The translations under genes were made by a program, and so were the position numbers. A stretch of 64,000 bases of DNA from NCBI RefSeq assembly GCF_028372415.1, contig NC_092879.1, positions 100,001,277-100,065,276 of the forward strand, read 5' to 3'. The notes below the pieces were generated by a model. The model was not told the DNA's origin. It did no database searches and worked only from the letters and a program-made list of their open reading frames with translations. This stretch comes from Notamacropus eugenii. Lineage: Eukaryota > Chordata > Mammalia > Diprotodontia > Macropodidae. Of this stretch, positions 20,824-33,268 are shown one piece after another; the first letter of the stretch is position 1; every line of letters begins with the position of its first letter.

Positions 20824-20829
20824 TTTATT
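20824..20829 (-). terminator. ITGB1BP2: Poly(A) signal of ITGB1BP2
   Basis: TTTATT on the plus strand gives AATAAA on the minus strand, 229 bases after the stop codon. The minus-strand context is CCAAATAAAAAACG. Cleavage is expected near 20,800. Confidence 0.7.
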
Positions 20830-21057
20830 TGGTTGTCGTTTCTTGTTGGAAATTTGGGGAGGCAGGGAAGGCCACGACCAGGGACTGACAGAGAGAATTA
20901 AGCCTCCATATGTCATTCTTGGACTGAGGAGAGAGCAAGAGTGATCTGAGGACCACAAGATTGGTTTGAGCAGACTAACAGCATGGGAAGGCCCCTCCCT
21001 GTCCTAGAGCCCAGTACCCAATAAGACCATGTCCCTGACTCCAGTGTCCTATAGTGG

Positions 21058-24000
21058 TCACTCTCCCTCACCTACTTCCTCCTCTTCCTCTGTCCAGCTC
21101 AAATCATCATCTGAATTCTCAGATTCCTCTCCAATTATCCCAGGCCCAACACCCTCCCCAACCTTCTCAGCTGCCATCCCTTTGCCCAGCTGCTCCAACT
21201 GGGCCCAAGGCCCTGGGTCAGCCTTGCTCAGGGATATCTCGGCCCGGGATGGCATGAGGAAGACAGAGCTCTGCTCCACGGCTATGACCTGGAGGAGAAA
21301 GACAGAAGAAATTGGGAGAAGAGGACAGGCAGAGGCAAAGAAAGACACAGAGGGGTACAAGGGCTAAGAAATTACACAAAAGTCAATATGAAGAGATGAA
21401 CAGGGAAAAAGGAAGATAGAAGTGAGAAAAAAATCAAAACAGGTAGAGAGAAAGCCTCTTGGACCTCCTTAGGCAGAGCCTCAATGCCTGCCCCAACCCA
21501 AACAGAGAGGTTCCATCCCACTCCCCCAGAGCACTCACCCCCCAGAGCTCCATTTGTTCCTGGAAAACCCGGTTGCCCTCAAAAGCAATGTGGATATGAA
21601 GCTGAAAGGGAACAGAAACAGGTGAGGACACAAAGGCAGATGATGGGTGAGGTCCTCCCTCAGTCCAGCAGCCAATTTGGGCCTGACCCAAATTCATCCG
21701 TTCACTCTGTTCTCCCTAGAATTAGCAGCTCACACTCACCTTGGTTGGACTGGCCTTCACCCAGCTGAGTGCAGGTAGTGGTCTCTGGCCATACACGGTC
21801 ACCACTAGTACAGAGGCTGTCTGGTGCCAGTCACGGCGGCAGGAGACCCATTGCTGAGGGCCACGTAACAGAATGATGATAGGTTATGATGCTCAGGACA
21901 CCCAGTGAAATCCCAAGGAAATGGACCTGCCTCTTATCCCAAAGCCTCTGGAGCACTGAGGAGGAGGATGTCACCACAACAGTGCAAGGAAGGAGAAAGG
22001 AAGAACTCATGAGCCAAGAGGTCAAGCAAGTGGGAAGCTCACCTGCTTCTGCCAGACATGTCTCCCAAGGCTGCATCCTGGCTGGGCCAGAAAAGTGCTA
22101 AAATCCACGGTTGTGATACCACAGCAGCTCCAAGATTTCATCCTGCGGTCAGAAGGTCATCAAAGTGAGTTTGCCCCATCTCATACCTCAACTTGCCCTC
22201 TTCTTTTCCTATGAACAAATCCAGCTCCACCCTGCCCCTTCCCTTACCCCTCATGAAATCGAGGCCTTCCAGGATGGAAGCGGCAGGGGCTAGCATCACT
22301 CTCAGAGCCTTGGAACACCTTGAAGGGAGTGGGAAATAGGTAGAAAGGCAGGGAAGGAGTAAGGGGACATGTGAGAGCCTCTCCACTTCCAGTTCCCCAG
22401 TGATACCCAATCCCTCCTCCAATCTCCCCAGGTTTCACTTACAGCACCACATCCTGTGTTCTGGCAGATGGAGCCAGGACGGATCACAGTGTTGGGGAGT
22501 CCTAAACAGAGGAGGTCAACGAGGACAGTTCTTCTCACCTTTGAAATTCTACCTGCTTCTCAGGTTGGATGTCCCCCTAGACATCTTAAACTCAACATGT
22601 GCAAAAGAAAAGCCTTAGCTTTCCTTTGAAACCCCTCCTCCCCTTCCTAACTTTGTTATGACTGTTGAGGCACCAACCTCTCTCAGTCACCTAGGTCTAG
22701 GGGTTATCCCCACTCAGTCGCCATGTCCAATCAACTAGATATCATCGATCTCACCAATCTTCTACCTTCCCATCTCTCATACAGGTCTCTTCCTCCTCTC
22801 CTGGGACACCTTCCCCCCCCACCCTGGTGCAGACCCTCATGGCCTCACCCCTGGACTACTGCAGTAGCCTGCTGGGGCAGCGGGGGAAGGGGGAACCCTG
22901 ACTCCAAGCTTTCCTTCACCAGGTCATCTTCCATTCAGCCATCGTCCATTCAGCTGCTAACGTGCTTTCCCTAAAGCCCAAGTGCGACCATTCAATAAAC
23001 TCCAGTGGCTCCCAGTATCAGAAAGAAAATCCAGTCATTTCCCATCTTTCAGGTCTTTCCCTGTTCCAAGTCCTCATCACTCCTCCCACGAGATACTCCA
23101 TCTTAGACTGGGCATTTTTCCATTTTTTTAACTTATTTTGAGTTCCAAATTACCCCACCCAATGAGAAGGGAAAAACACCTTTCCCTGCTTACAAATATG
23201 TAGTCATGCAAAACAAATTCCCACATTAGCCAGGTACACAAAAAGAAAGAGAAAACCAGCTTCAGTGTGCAGTCAGCTGCCTGGAGGTGGAGCATGCCCA
23301 TCCAGGTCTCATGGAAGTGTGCTCGGTCACTTAGACTGTGCAAGTATGCTGGTCCATTCCCATGGTAGGAACCTTCTCCCTCCTCAGGTGTCAGGTGAAA
23401 TCCCACCTTCTTCTAGAAGCCTTTCAAGGTCACCCTCGTGAAAGCTCTACCATCTTCCCCAATGTTCCCTTCCACTTAACCTATCTGATATCCATTAGCC
23501 TGGGAGCAATTTGAGAACAGGTCCAGCCTGGCCTTTCTCGATGATGCCAGCACTTTGCACAGGGGACTGGCCCCTAGGAGGGAGACATTTAACAAGTGGT
23601 GGATGACTTGTCTACCTGCTCCAGGCTTGGGGTCCTCTAGGGCAAGTTTCTTCTGTTCCAGGGCAGTCTTCAGGGCATGAGATACATTGAGTGGCAGGAG
23701 GCCCAGGTTCAGTTCTTCTCTGTGAAACACATTGCCAACAGCCCCCAGGCTACATAAGTAATGACTGTGTAACCCTCAAGCTTCCCCTTACATAGTACAG
23801 GCCTAGTTAGGTAATGCAAGCATTCTTATCCACATTTTTAAAAAGGAAACTGAGGCTCACAGAAGTTAAAGGTTTTGTCCAGTGATAGGAAGTGGTAGAT
23901 CTACTGCTTGAACCCGGGTCTTCATACTCTTCAACTAGAGTAGGTAAGTCATTTACTTTCTATGTGGCTCAGTTTCCTTAGCTATAAAATGAGGACAAGA

Positions 24001-25141
24001 ATATCACCCGCCTCACAAGATTGCTGTGAGGATCAAATGAGTGAACATATGCCAACTTTAAAGTGATATATAAATGCTATTAGAAAGCTCACTGTCCCAC
24101 GTGCCCAGGTGGGCACCCATTGGAGCCATCACCTCAGCTGCTCAGCTTCAGCCCAGCTTTCTAAAAGCCAGCACCCACATCTACCATCCCCAGGGCCCCA
24201 CCCTCAGTCTAGGTTGTGGTCACATCTTCTCCCTTCTTTATCAAATCCCAGCCTTACCTATTTCATCTCCCTCGGTGGGATCTGATAAATGAGATGCAGA
24301 AAACACCAGAGGCTGATGCCACTGCCCAGCCTCTAGAATTTATGGAAGAGGATAAAAAATAGAAAAACCTCCCCCCCCCCCCCCCCACTTCACTCCCCAA
24401 TCCTTCCCTATCCCCACCCTCACTTAGGCCTTTCCCGGCGAAGTGTCTCCGCTGACTTCGGAATGGTGTCCAAATGCTTGGGCCCTTGGAGGGCACTTTG
24501 AGTGCCAGGGTTCTCCAGAGGTTCCCCAGCACAGTGTGGTCCCAGGGTACAACCCTAGTAGCAATGGAGTAATGAGCACCAGAGACAGACTAGGCTCTGG
24601 GGATTGAAGTGGGTGAGCAGCTGGGGCACAATGCTGGGATTACCTGGATGCTTAAGAATTCGGAGAAATCTGTTGTTCGCTTATGGCAACAGGACCAGCC
24701 CTGAGAAGAAAGATCAGTTCAACCTGCACTACTTGGCTTGCCCCCCCTTCTCCATCACACGCTAATAAGCCACCTCCAGCATACTGGCTCACCTTAAGGG
24801 CATCATGGAAGATGGGCACCCCAGGGTGATGGCGACAGCCATCTGTGGAAAAGGTAAGATTGAGTATGAGAGCAAGAAAAGGTATTGCCCAGTCACCACC
24901 CCTGCACCCTCCACTGGAAACAACTGCATGCGCAGAGCTCTAGTTTTCATACTTACCCATTGTAATTGGGCAGGGAGAGGTCTACACCTCTGGTTCCCCA
25001 CGACTCCCTTCAGTGTACTAAACTCACCATCTCCCTCCCCAAAAGATGGCTTAGTGAGCATCCAAGCCACTACTCACCTGGGAGGTTGGCATCTGGATCA
25101 AAGCGCTGCCCACAGCCTTTATTAAAGCACAGCAAGGACAT
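21058..25141 (-). CDS. ITGB1BP2: ITGB1BP2 (melusin), complete, 347 residues
   Basis: Melusin is a striated-muscle CHORD/CS protein that binds the integrin beta-1 tail and HSP90. Coding exons in order: 25141-25078, 24842-24793, 24700-24644, 24554-24424, 23719-23616, 22501-22443, 22318-22248, 22142-22043, 21853-21740, 21601-21539, 21288-21058. All phases join, giving 347 residues plus TGA, the human length. CHORD1 (about 5-65) keeps its Cys/His pattern ([33 protein letters not shown]). CHORD2 (about 150-210) likewise ([32 protein letters not shown]). A CS domain follows ([37 protein letters not shown]). The tail is acidic ([16 protein letters not shown]), the presumed calcium-binding end. The ATG at 25141 begins [11 protein letters not shown], as in human. 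The first exon starts only about 0.65 kb from the NONO 3' end on the same strand. Confidence 0.97.
22545..23120 (+). repeat. L2 LINE 3' end, first part
   Basis: GGTTGGATGTCCCCCTAGAC, CATCTTAAACTCAACATGTG, GGACTACTGCAGTAGCCTGC and CAATAAACTCCAGTGGCTCC follow the L2 3' end order. It lies in an ITGB1BP2 intron and appears to continue at about 23.40 kb beyond an inserted repeat. Confidence 0.8.
23120..23395 (+). mobile_element. Marsupial retroposon inserted in L2
   Basis: TTATTTTGAGTTCCAAATTA, CCAATGAGAAGGGAAAAACA, TAGTCATGCAAAACAAATTC and CCACATTAGCCAGGTACACA match a repeat that I recall as abundant in opossum and Tasmanian devil. It interrupts L2 sequence, so it is the younger insertion. The family name is not asserted. 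Confidence 0.6.
23396..23600 (+). repeat. L2 LINE 3' end, second part
   Basis: CACCTTCTTCTAGAAGCCTT, CCTGGGAGCAATTTGAGAAC and CCAGCACTTTGCACAGGGGA are typical of the extreme L2 3' end. They continue the copy interrupted at about 23.12 kb. Confidence 0.65.
23830..23935 (-). repeat. MIR fragment
   Basis: GGAAACTGAGGCTCACAGAA, GTTAAAGGTTTTGTCCAGTG and CTTGAACCCGGGTCTTCATA are reverse MIR sequence in an ITGB1BP2 intron. Confidence 0.65.
23940..24090 (+). repeat. MIR fragment
   Basis: GGCTCAGTTTCCTTAGCTAT, AAAATGAGGACAAGAATATC and GTGAGGATCAAATGAGTGAA are forward MIR sequence. It lies directly beside the reverse fragment, forming an inverted MIR pair. Confidence 0.65.
24371..24387 (+). repeat. 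C17 mononucleotide run
   Basis: Seventeen consecutive C lie 37 bases downstream, on the minus strand, of the ITGB1BP2 exon 4 donor at 24424. The pre-mRNA therefore carries G17 just inside the intron. Confidence 0.9.
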
Positions 25142-25798
25142 GGCAGGGGAGTCACGGTGTGGCAGAAGTCTTTTCAAGGGCCTGGCAACCTCACATGCAA
25201 GTACCTCTTACTAAACTAAGTTATGGCCATCTGGAAGGCCCAATGTCTATCTTTAGCTTGGAGGGAGGCACCTCCTAACTTGGGCAAAGATCTGCAGGTG
25301 GCCTTGTCACTCAACAGATATATCAGTGGGACTGGTCATGGGGGAGGGCTCAAGTCCAGAAGAGGCTCTTGGGAGAACTGGATGTAGGCCAGTTTGACTC
25401 CACCCCCACCAAGGCCTCAGAACCTTAAGAGGCAGACACTCAGGAGCAGTTCTAGTACTTCAAAGTGCCTATGATTCTGGCATTTTCTATCTAGCAAGGG
25501 ATTCTGATCACAAGAAACAAGCTGTCTTGGGTCAAGTGGGTGCTCCCCTCAGGCAAAGGTCAGATGACCATCTCTCAGTTGGCGGGGAGGCAGAATTTGT
25601 TTTCAAGGTCAAGGCAGAATCCAAGGTAGTGGTGAGGTCCACTCCCTCCCCAAATCTTCCCAATGCACTGGACACACATTTCTGGTCACGCTCCCCCCCC
25701 CCACCCTGCCACAGCCAACCTTGAAATGACCTCTTCGTATTACCTTCCCCCGAACAAAAGACACAACTCAGAAGGTGGAAAAAGGCTTAAAATCTGTT

Positions 25799-25804
25799 TT
25801 TAAT
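25799..25804 (-). terminator. NONO: Candidate poly(A) signal of NONO
   Basis: TTTAAT on the plus strand gives ATTAAA on the minus strand, about 0.8 kb after the NONO stop codon. Its minus-strand context is ATTATTATTAAAAACAG. Cleavage is expected near 25,780. Confidence 0.55.
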
Positions 25805-26597
25805 AATAATGTTGCTGCTGCATTCCTATCTCATTTCTCAAATAAACTCCAGATTGTGAGAGGGCCCAGTATCACCTACAGCAGTGAAAGCTGTACAGCA
25901 CAGCTCCAGGAAGACGGGCAAGCCAAGAGAACGCTAGCACCCAGCAGCCCCTGCCCCTGCCTCCAAGCTTGTACTTGGACCAACAAGAAAGGGTGTTAAG
26001 AATGACACACCAGCACCTCCCAGAGGGGGGGCCAAGTCCCTCCATTCTGGGCTGCCCCCCACCCGTCCAAGAAACAGAAGTTAAAAATCAAAAGCAAAAC
26101 CAATAATGGAAACCTAAAAGCTGATAACAAAACCTTCTCAGGACATAAAAGGAACACTGGGTTGGGAAGAGGGAAGAGGTCTTCTACTGGTGGTATGGTT
26201 GCCTGAACTTCCTGGACACACCTGAGGTCCTAACCAGAGAGGAAATGGGGGTAAGGATTGAGTCTAAGTTACTGAGTGAGCAGTGAGGGGAGAAAGGTGG
26301 AATGGTCAAGGGAAACAGGGATAGAGCCGGGTCTGCTTGTGCCATGGCCTCCCCCCACCCCCTCTGCAGCCTTCACATTGAAGTTTTAGGAATGCGCCAC
26401 ATAGAACTGCTTCACTAAATGCCCCTCCCTAACCCCTCTCTGCCCTCAGCACATTTCCTACCTAGAGTAGTTCAAGCGGGGAGGCCTAACTAGTAGGAGG
26501 ATTGGAGCCCCAACAGCCCTCTAAGGTAGAATCCTGGCTAGTCCAAAAAGGGTCCTTGTCTGTAGGGTCAGGGGAAACTCGACACTGTGTGACTCTA

Positions 26598-29500
26598 TTA
26601 GTATCTGCGACGCTTGTTTGGGCCAAAGTCCCCTCCAGGAGTTCCTCGGTTGAATGCGGGAGGGTTTCCACCCATTGCCCCAAGTCCTTCCATTGTACCA
26701 CCCTGGCCAAAGCGGTCACTGGGTGGTGGGGTCTTCGGTGCCAAAGGAGAAAGGGAGAGAGGTGTTAAAGCACATCCCCTAACCCCAAGCTACCCACTAC
26801 CCAAAGTCCCTCTCCCCTAAAAGGCTGCACAAAGGACTGTCTCTACCAAAAACAGAGCCAAAGATAACAGGACCTCTCAGCTTTAGGGTGACCAAGGCTA
26901 ACAATATCTTGTCAGCTGTCATCATCATCTCCCCTGAGAGCTCATCTCAATTTCTCACTGCTGACACAAATCCAGACATTGTTCCATTTACTAAACTCCT
27001 TAAATTGGTCTTATTTTGACCAAGCTTCTCGATTTGTGTATGCTGGACTACTGCAGCTTTCTTCTGGCCTAGACAAACTGAACTGGACCAGCCCAGGCCA
27101 CAGTCATTAAGAGACTTGGGCCTACCCAATACTGGCCCGGTAGCCCACAAGTAAAGCATGTTTCTAGATCATACAGAGTAATCAACCCTTTCCCTTGTTG
27201 TCTGACCTTCCCCCTCCCCCACAGGAAGCAGCTGAACAATTGGCTCCTTGGGTAGTGTATTCCACTAAGGCCAAACAGTACCTCCTAGTGCACCAACTCA
27301 GGAAGTCAAGCTGCACAGTCTGAAATACTGTCTGTCTCACAGGGAATAAGGCCAAAGTGCTGACTCTGGCCCTTACCACCCTAGAAACTCTGGGCCAAAT
27401 CATTTATTTAACCTCCTGGGTTCTTGTGAGGAGGTGGGACTAGCTGGCCTGGGAGGTCCCTTCTAGTTAGGGGGCCTATGAAAGAACACCCCACAGAAAA
27501 CAAGTGTTGCCTCCCCCGCTGGTCCAAGGTACCACAAGGCCAGCCCTGCAAATATATTACCATTCCCATGGTTCCATCTGGCATCATTGGACCAGGCCCT
27601 GGAGCACTTGGGGCACCAGCTGGCACATTAGCACCTCCCAGGGATCCTCTGTTGTTTATGCCCATAGCACCTAAAAACAGCAATGTAAGTAGCTGGGGGG
27701 GGGGGGGGGGGGGGGCATTCATATTCCACGCACTCCCAAAGCTCGATGTATAAGCCTCATGTGGCCTCTCACACCCTCCTCTGATTACCAGAGCCAAGTC
27801 AAGCATGGGGAGGGCATGGGATAGGAAGGACAGCAGAAGCGGCCAACTCTCAAGCCAGGTGACTGGCACAACAGGACGCCACACAGGTAGCAGATCGCCT
27901 TGGCCCATATCAACTCACAGCCACCAATTGGATTTTTCTTCTTGTAGTCCTAGGCCCGACACTGAGCCCCGGCAATAATACTACCTGAACAAAGCAGCCA
28001 CTGGAATCTGGGAGAGGTGAGAGGGAGGGGTAACAACTGCAGGGGCTGCAGCCTTAAGTCCTTACCTCCTATACCCATCTGGCCCATCCGCATCTCCTGC
28101 TCTCTCTAAAATAAACAAAATGGCACAAAATTTCACCACAGCCTGTTCACCAAAACCTCATCAGACCCACCTCTGGTTCTATTCTAAGGTCCATCTACTC
28201 TGAGTTGTCCTCACCACCCCCATCCTTGGGGAACGGTTCTAAGGGAGAGAACTGCCAGAAAAGGGCCGCCAGCATACTGTGCTGGGGGCCAAGCAGAGGG
28301 AGAGTCAAGATCACCCCAGAGCTGCTGAGACACAAGCTATGGGCTCTTCTGTTGAAAAGGGATGCAGGGTATGGATCACTGTTGCCCAGGATCCCAGACC
28401 AACAATCTGGCAGAAATACTTCAAGGGCATGAACAAACAGCAGTGCTGTCACCACAGAACCACAGGGAAGGACAGTGGCCCTAGTTTGCACACTGAGCTC
28501 GAGACTAGGCTTCATCTAAACTGTTTTTCCCTGCTTGGAGAATGCTCCCAGTCTGACAAATAACATGAGCGCAGCAGGCCAGATCCCTACTCTGTCTGCT
28601 AGCATAAGCCCTCTAAACCCAAGCCTGGCTCCTAGTGCTATTTCTCTTCCAAAGGGTTCTTTCAGGGAGCAGTCCTAGTGTCCTGCAGTGTCCCAGGCAC
28701 TGGTTTCTAGTTGGTGCGTTATGCCATGAATGAGCAACCCGTCAGGGGTGCCTGGTCCTAAGGCACTCCGTACCGCATCAGGGAAGTTTCCTTTGAAGCC
28801 CTCCTGCTGCCGCCGCATCATTTCCTCCTGCTGCCGCCTCATCTCCTCTTCACGACGCCTGCGCTCCTCTTCCTGCCTACAGGGAGCAGAGGGAGGCGGG
28901 TGGTCACCAAGCTGCTGCTCTCCCAGATGGGCTCCTATCCTGCTGCCCTACCTCGTGAAGGCCCCAGTAAACTGCCCCAAACTATGGCCAGAGAGCACCC
29001 AGCCTTGATCTAGCTGGGCGGGAGTCAGTGAGGTGCCTTCAGGTGACACGGGTACCTGAGCTCCATCTGCTTGCGTTTCTGCACCTCCTGGTTGTGCAGT
29101 TCCTCCATCCTTCGAAGCTCTTCTTGGCGTCTCATCAAATCTAGGAGACATTCAGCAAAGGACACCCAGAGAATTTTTCACAACCAATGTTCCCATTCCC
29201 CTAGCCACATTCATTTCCATGTCAGAGGCTCACAGATTTAGGGCTGGAAGATTACTACCTCAGAAGCCAACTAAGTTTAATCCTTTCATTTTAAAAATGA
29301 GAAAACTGAAGCCTAGTGAAGAGAGGTGACTCCATAGAAGGCTAGCTCACTGCATACAGCTAGGCCCCAAAGGCAGGACTGGGACCCAGGACCAAGTCAA
29401 AGGTCTTAGTCCCTGTTCCTAATAGGAAGCTTTCACTCTGCAGAGGCTACCAGCACCCAAAATGAGGTGGAACTGACAAGACATTAACAACTCCCCTCTC

Positions 29501-32500
29501 TCTCCTAAGCTCCCATCTGCCCTTCCAGAACCCCCTTCTGTCTACTCTGGGCCCTCCACTTGCAGGCCTCACTCACCCTGCCTCATCAACATGACCTGGT
29601 GCTCATGGCGAGCAGCCTCCATCTCCATCTCCAGTTTCTCTCGGGCTTCCTTGATGTTTCGGTCCACTTGGTCCTGTTGCTGTTTTTCCATCTCAATCAA
29701 TGCCTTCCAGCGCATGGCATACTCATATTCAAAGGAGCCAGGTTGGGCAAACCTAGGTGGCTGCTCTCGTTCCCTGGTAACACAAAAGGCCTGGGGTCAG
29801 TTTCTACCCCAGGCCATCTACAATCTCTCGGCAGGCCAAGATAATGCTGGATACTGGTCACAGGCAGTAGAAAACCCCTGACCCATTTTTTCTAGCCCAA
29901 ACTGCACAAAATCCAAAGCTTGGTCTGCCTATCTCTCATGTACACACAGACCTAAGGCATTCTCCCTGCTTCTTTCTCAGAAATGAACGAGCAACCACAT
30001 AAAAGACTGGCTTCCCAGGGTCACATACTTGTGAAATTGTTGGTTCTTGATGACCAGCTTCTCTGGGAGCCCTTCTTCATCATCTAGCTGGTCCATGGGC
30101 TCCACAGTCACTGGCCTAGGAAATCTGGGAGACAAGAAAATGTCTTTAGAGTTAGTCAAGAAGGAACCACTTAGCATTAACAAAGTCAACAGGAGCTGGG
30201 GCTCAGGCCTGGACTGACTAGAGAAAAGCAACCCAAAAGATGTCATAAGATGCTTTCACACCTAGTCCCAGGGATCCTCATCCCTTGCAAGAGCACCCCA
30301 GAGGATCTGGGGCTGACATCCAAAAAATAATCAGCCTGCAGTTACCTAAGTGCAACTACAAAGGAGCCATTCACAGCAGGCAGAGAGATACACCATCTTG
30401 AGTCCAGAAGTATTCCAAGAATTCTACAAAGCACCTTGGGACAACCCCCACGGGTACAGGAAGTATTTCCATAACTGATCCAAAAGAGCCCATACTCCAA
30501 AACAGGCAGAGGTTCGAACGTTCACATGGCCTGACAATCCACGGGCACCCTTTCTAGAAGCCAAGTCAAGCAGCCAACACTACACCATCTTCACCAATGT
30601 TAAACTGGTGCTGCAGCACCATCGGCTGTACTTGGAGAAAATGGCTTGGGTGCTGAACATTCAATGACTGGATTATCTGTTATTTTCCTGCTTCACCCAC
30701 ATGTAGAGAAGACCCTTTGTTCTACACAGCCCTAAAAAAGACTACAAGCATTCCAGTAGGAATACCACATCAGTGAAGCTGCTCCAGGTAGAATCAGCCT
30801 CATCAGTTTAAGCTCTGCAGGCCTGAGGGAAACAAAGAACCTGGCTCTTCCAGGCTCATCTTTCAGACCCACACCAAGGAGGGCAAGTCAACTTTCAAGA
30901 CACCCAAGATGTCAAAGTAAAGAGGCTGCTCTCCTAAAGCCCACCTACCCTCTTCCCTCCACTTACGTGGTCAGAAGAAAGGACCCTTCACTGCATCTGT
31001 CCAGAGCTTTCCGGGCAGCTGGTTTCCCTGAGAATTCCACAATGCCTTTCCCTGAAGGCCTCCCTCGATCATCCACAATCACTACAGCCCTCTCCACCTG
31101 GCCAAAGACAGAGAAAGCCTCCTCCAACAGTTCATTGGACACGAACTGAGGCAGGTTCCTAACTGTCAGGGATGCGCTATGGCAGGCAAAGCGCACTCGC
31201 AACTGCTTTCCACGTAAGGGCATGTTATCCAGCTCCACTTTAGCAATCTCAGCTAGGGTGCGGGTTTCCTAGAGGGCAGAAGAGAGGACATTACAGCCTG
31301 ACACATAGACCACACAGAAACGAACAACCCGAGTACACAAATTCCTCATAGCTCAGGAACTGGCAACCAGAGACAAGGAAAGGTGTGGAGCATAGGGCTA
31401 TCAGGGCTTCGTCAGGCCTTTCTGATCCAGACAAACCTTGATTCTTCTGCATGTTGTTCCCCCTTCCACCCCTACCCCTTCCCCAGCTCAGCTCCCCCAC
31501 AGTAGCTCACCAGACGAATGAAACCAAAGCCTTTGTCCTTGTGAATGAACACCTCGCCTGCCTTTCCATATTTCTCAAACAATTTCCTCATCTCCTCTTC
31601 AGTGATGTCAGGAGGGAGATTGCCCACAAAGAGGCGGCTGCGCTGGGTGAAAGTCTTCTCCCCTGGCTTCCGAAAATTCTTCAGATCAATAGTCAGGCCT
31701 TCATCTGAGGAGAAAACAAGATACACAGATGCTCTCTAGATTCCACTGAGTTCTAACAAAAGAACACTGTGAGAATAGAGATAAGCAAGTTCCAAAGAAA
31801 ACTGTTTTCTTTCCTAGGCAAACTCCCAACTGCCTCATGCACTCTGTATATACAGAAAAGACTGCAAAGCCAGGTCACTTTTCATCACTCTCCCTGCTGA
31901 CAAGGAAAGAGTTAAGAAGAAAACATGAGCCAAATTCTCACTAACACAAGACTACATATCAAATAGCAGACTCTCATTTGTTATGTTGAAGGCAGAGCCC
32001 ATGTCTCAGTGCAAGTCCTCAGGAGGTACAGTCCCTTTAGTAGCAGGCAGCCTCTCGGAATCTGAAGGGACTCAGGGCTGCTGTTATGCTGTGAGCCAAA
32101 CTAAAGCACATCTCGACCAGTAGCCCGGACCTAATCTTACAGGTTAGGAGAACCTTTTATTTCTGTAACTATGCCACACCACAAAAATACACTCCCCTCA
32201 ATTAAGAGGCAGAATGGAAGTCAAAAGGAAGGAATGTCCACTCTACATCTCTGCCTAAAAACTGGCCAGGGTGCCAAGGGAAATGAACTTTCCCTCTCCT
32301 CTTCAAGCAGAGGCCAAATATTCATTTGTCATGGACCTAATGAAGCCTCCTCACCCAAATGTGGCTTGAACTCAGTGGTCTTTCACCTGCAAACTCATGA
32401 AGCTACAGCTCCACGTGGAGAGTCATGCATCTCCAGGGCTCACAGAGAGGTGGCACTAATGGGAGCCTGGCACACAGATGGCAACTTGGAAGGTGGAACT

Positions 32501-33268
32501 TCACCTTTTCTGGGTCAAGGACTCCCCCTCTTGGCAGACTCGTGAAGTCTGAACTTCTCCAAATAATATTTGTCAAGGCAGACAATACCTCAGATTACAA
32601 AGGAAACCAATAATACCAAAATCCTGTTGTCAAAATATTTCAAATACTATCTCATGGGCTCCAGGTTACAAACCTCTGCCCTAGCTACAAGATTCATGAA
32701 GGGACAGCAGGAACTATGCTCCTCCTGTCCTGGCCAAGGTCTCGGGTCTAGTCAAGTCAAGGGCCAGGAAGGATGTGCCACACCTGACCTAAAGGCTGTA
32801 GCAGCACTACTTGGGCTTGTTACTGAAAAATTTGGGGGGTGACGGGGGGAGCCTGGGTGGGGGGCTCAGAAAGCACTTCTAAGAAGGGTGTACTGCAGGG
32901 CATATACTCGGCCACAGCACACCTAGAGTTGCCCTAGAACATGTCTGTAGCTAAGGAGGCAGCCTGCCATCCCAAGGTGAAGCTGGTTGGGAAGAGAGGA
33001 GGAAAAACACCTACCAGGAGGAAGAAAGGCCTGTTCTCCAGGCACCCAGCTAAATCAAGACATTACTTCTGAGAAGAGAGGAATTTATTCCCCACTAAAT
33101 GCTAGAATACTCACTCTGGCTGTTGGTCTGCTGCCCATTTGCAGGTATTGGTGGCGGCTGTGGAGGCTGCTGCTGCTGGTGCTGGTGCTGGTGCTGGTGC
33201 TGGTGCTGATGCTGCTTTCTTGGAGTATGGTTCTGTTTATCCAGGCTAAAGCCTTTGTTGCTCTGCAT
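26598..33268 (-). CDS. NONO: NONO (p54nrb), complete, 471 residues
   Basis: NONO is a nuclear DBHS protein of paraspeckles, acting in splicing, transcription and DNA repair as a dimer with SFPQ or PSPC1. Coding exons in order: 33268-33115, 31704-31511, 31268-30967, 30124-30029, 29773-29577, 29140-29056, 28876-28774, 28105-28066, 27670-27561, 26732-26598. Phases join to give 471 residues plus TAA, the human length. Domains: His/Gln-Pro N terminus, RRM1 (about 74-141; [18 protein letters not shown]), RRM2 (about 148-229; [16 protein letters not shown]), NOPS ([19 protein letters not shown]), a charged coiled coil (about 270-370), and a Gly/Pro/Met-rich tail ending NKRRRY. The start exon has an acceptor at 33277, nine bases before the ATG, with A at -3. 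The N terminus holds a regular His-Gln array coded by a near-perfect hexamer repeat. Confidence 0.98.
27695..27715 (+). repeat. G21 run beside the NONO exon 9 acceptor
   Basis: Twenty-one consecutive G read as C21 on the NONO strand. The run ends in CAG 22 bases before the true acceptor of the exon that starts at 27670. Confidence 0.9.
29225..29410 (-). repeat. MIR-related SINE copy
   Basis: GATTTAGGGCTGGAAGATTA, TTTTAAAAATGAGAAAACTG and GCATACAGCTAGGCCCCAAA fit a reverse MIR-class element in a NONO intron. Confidence 0.55.
33171..33210 (-). repeat. NONO: CACCAG hexamer repeat coding (His-Gln)n in NONO
   Basis: CTGGTG is repeated five times on the plus strand, flanked by CTGATG and CTGCTG units. 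It encodes alternating His and Gln. The recalled human protein has an irregular His/Gln mix here. Confidence 0.9.
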
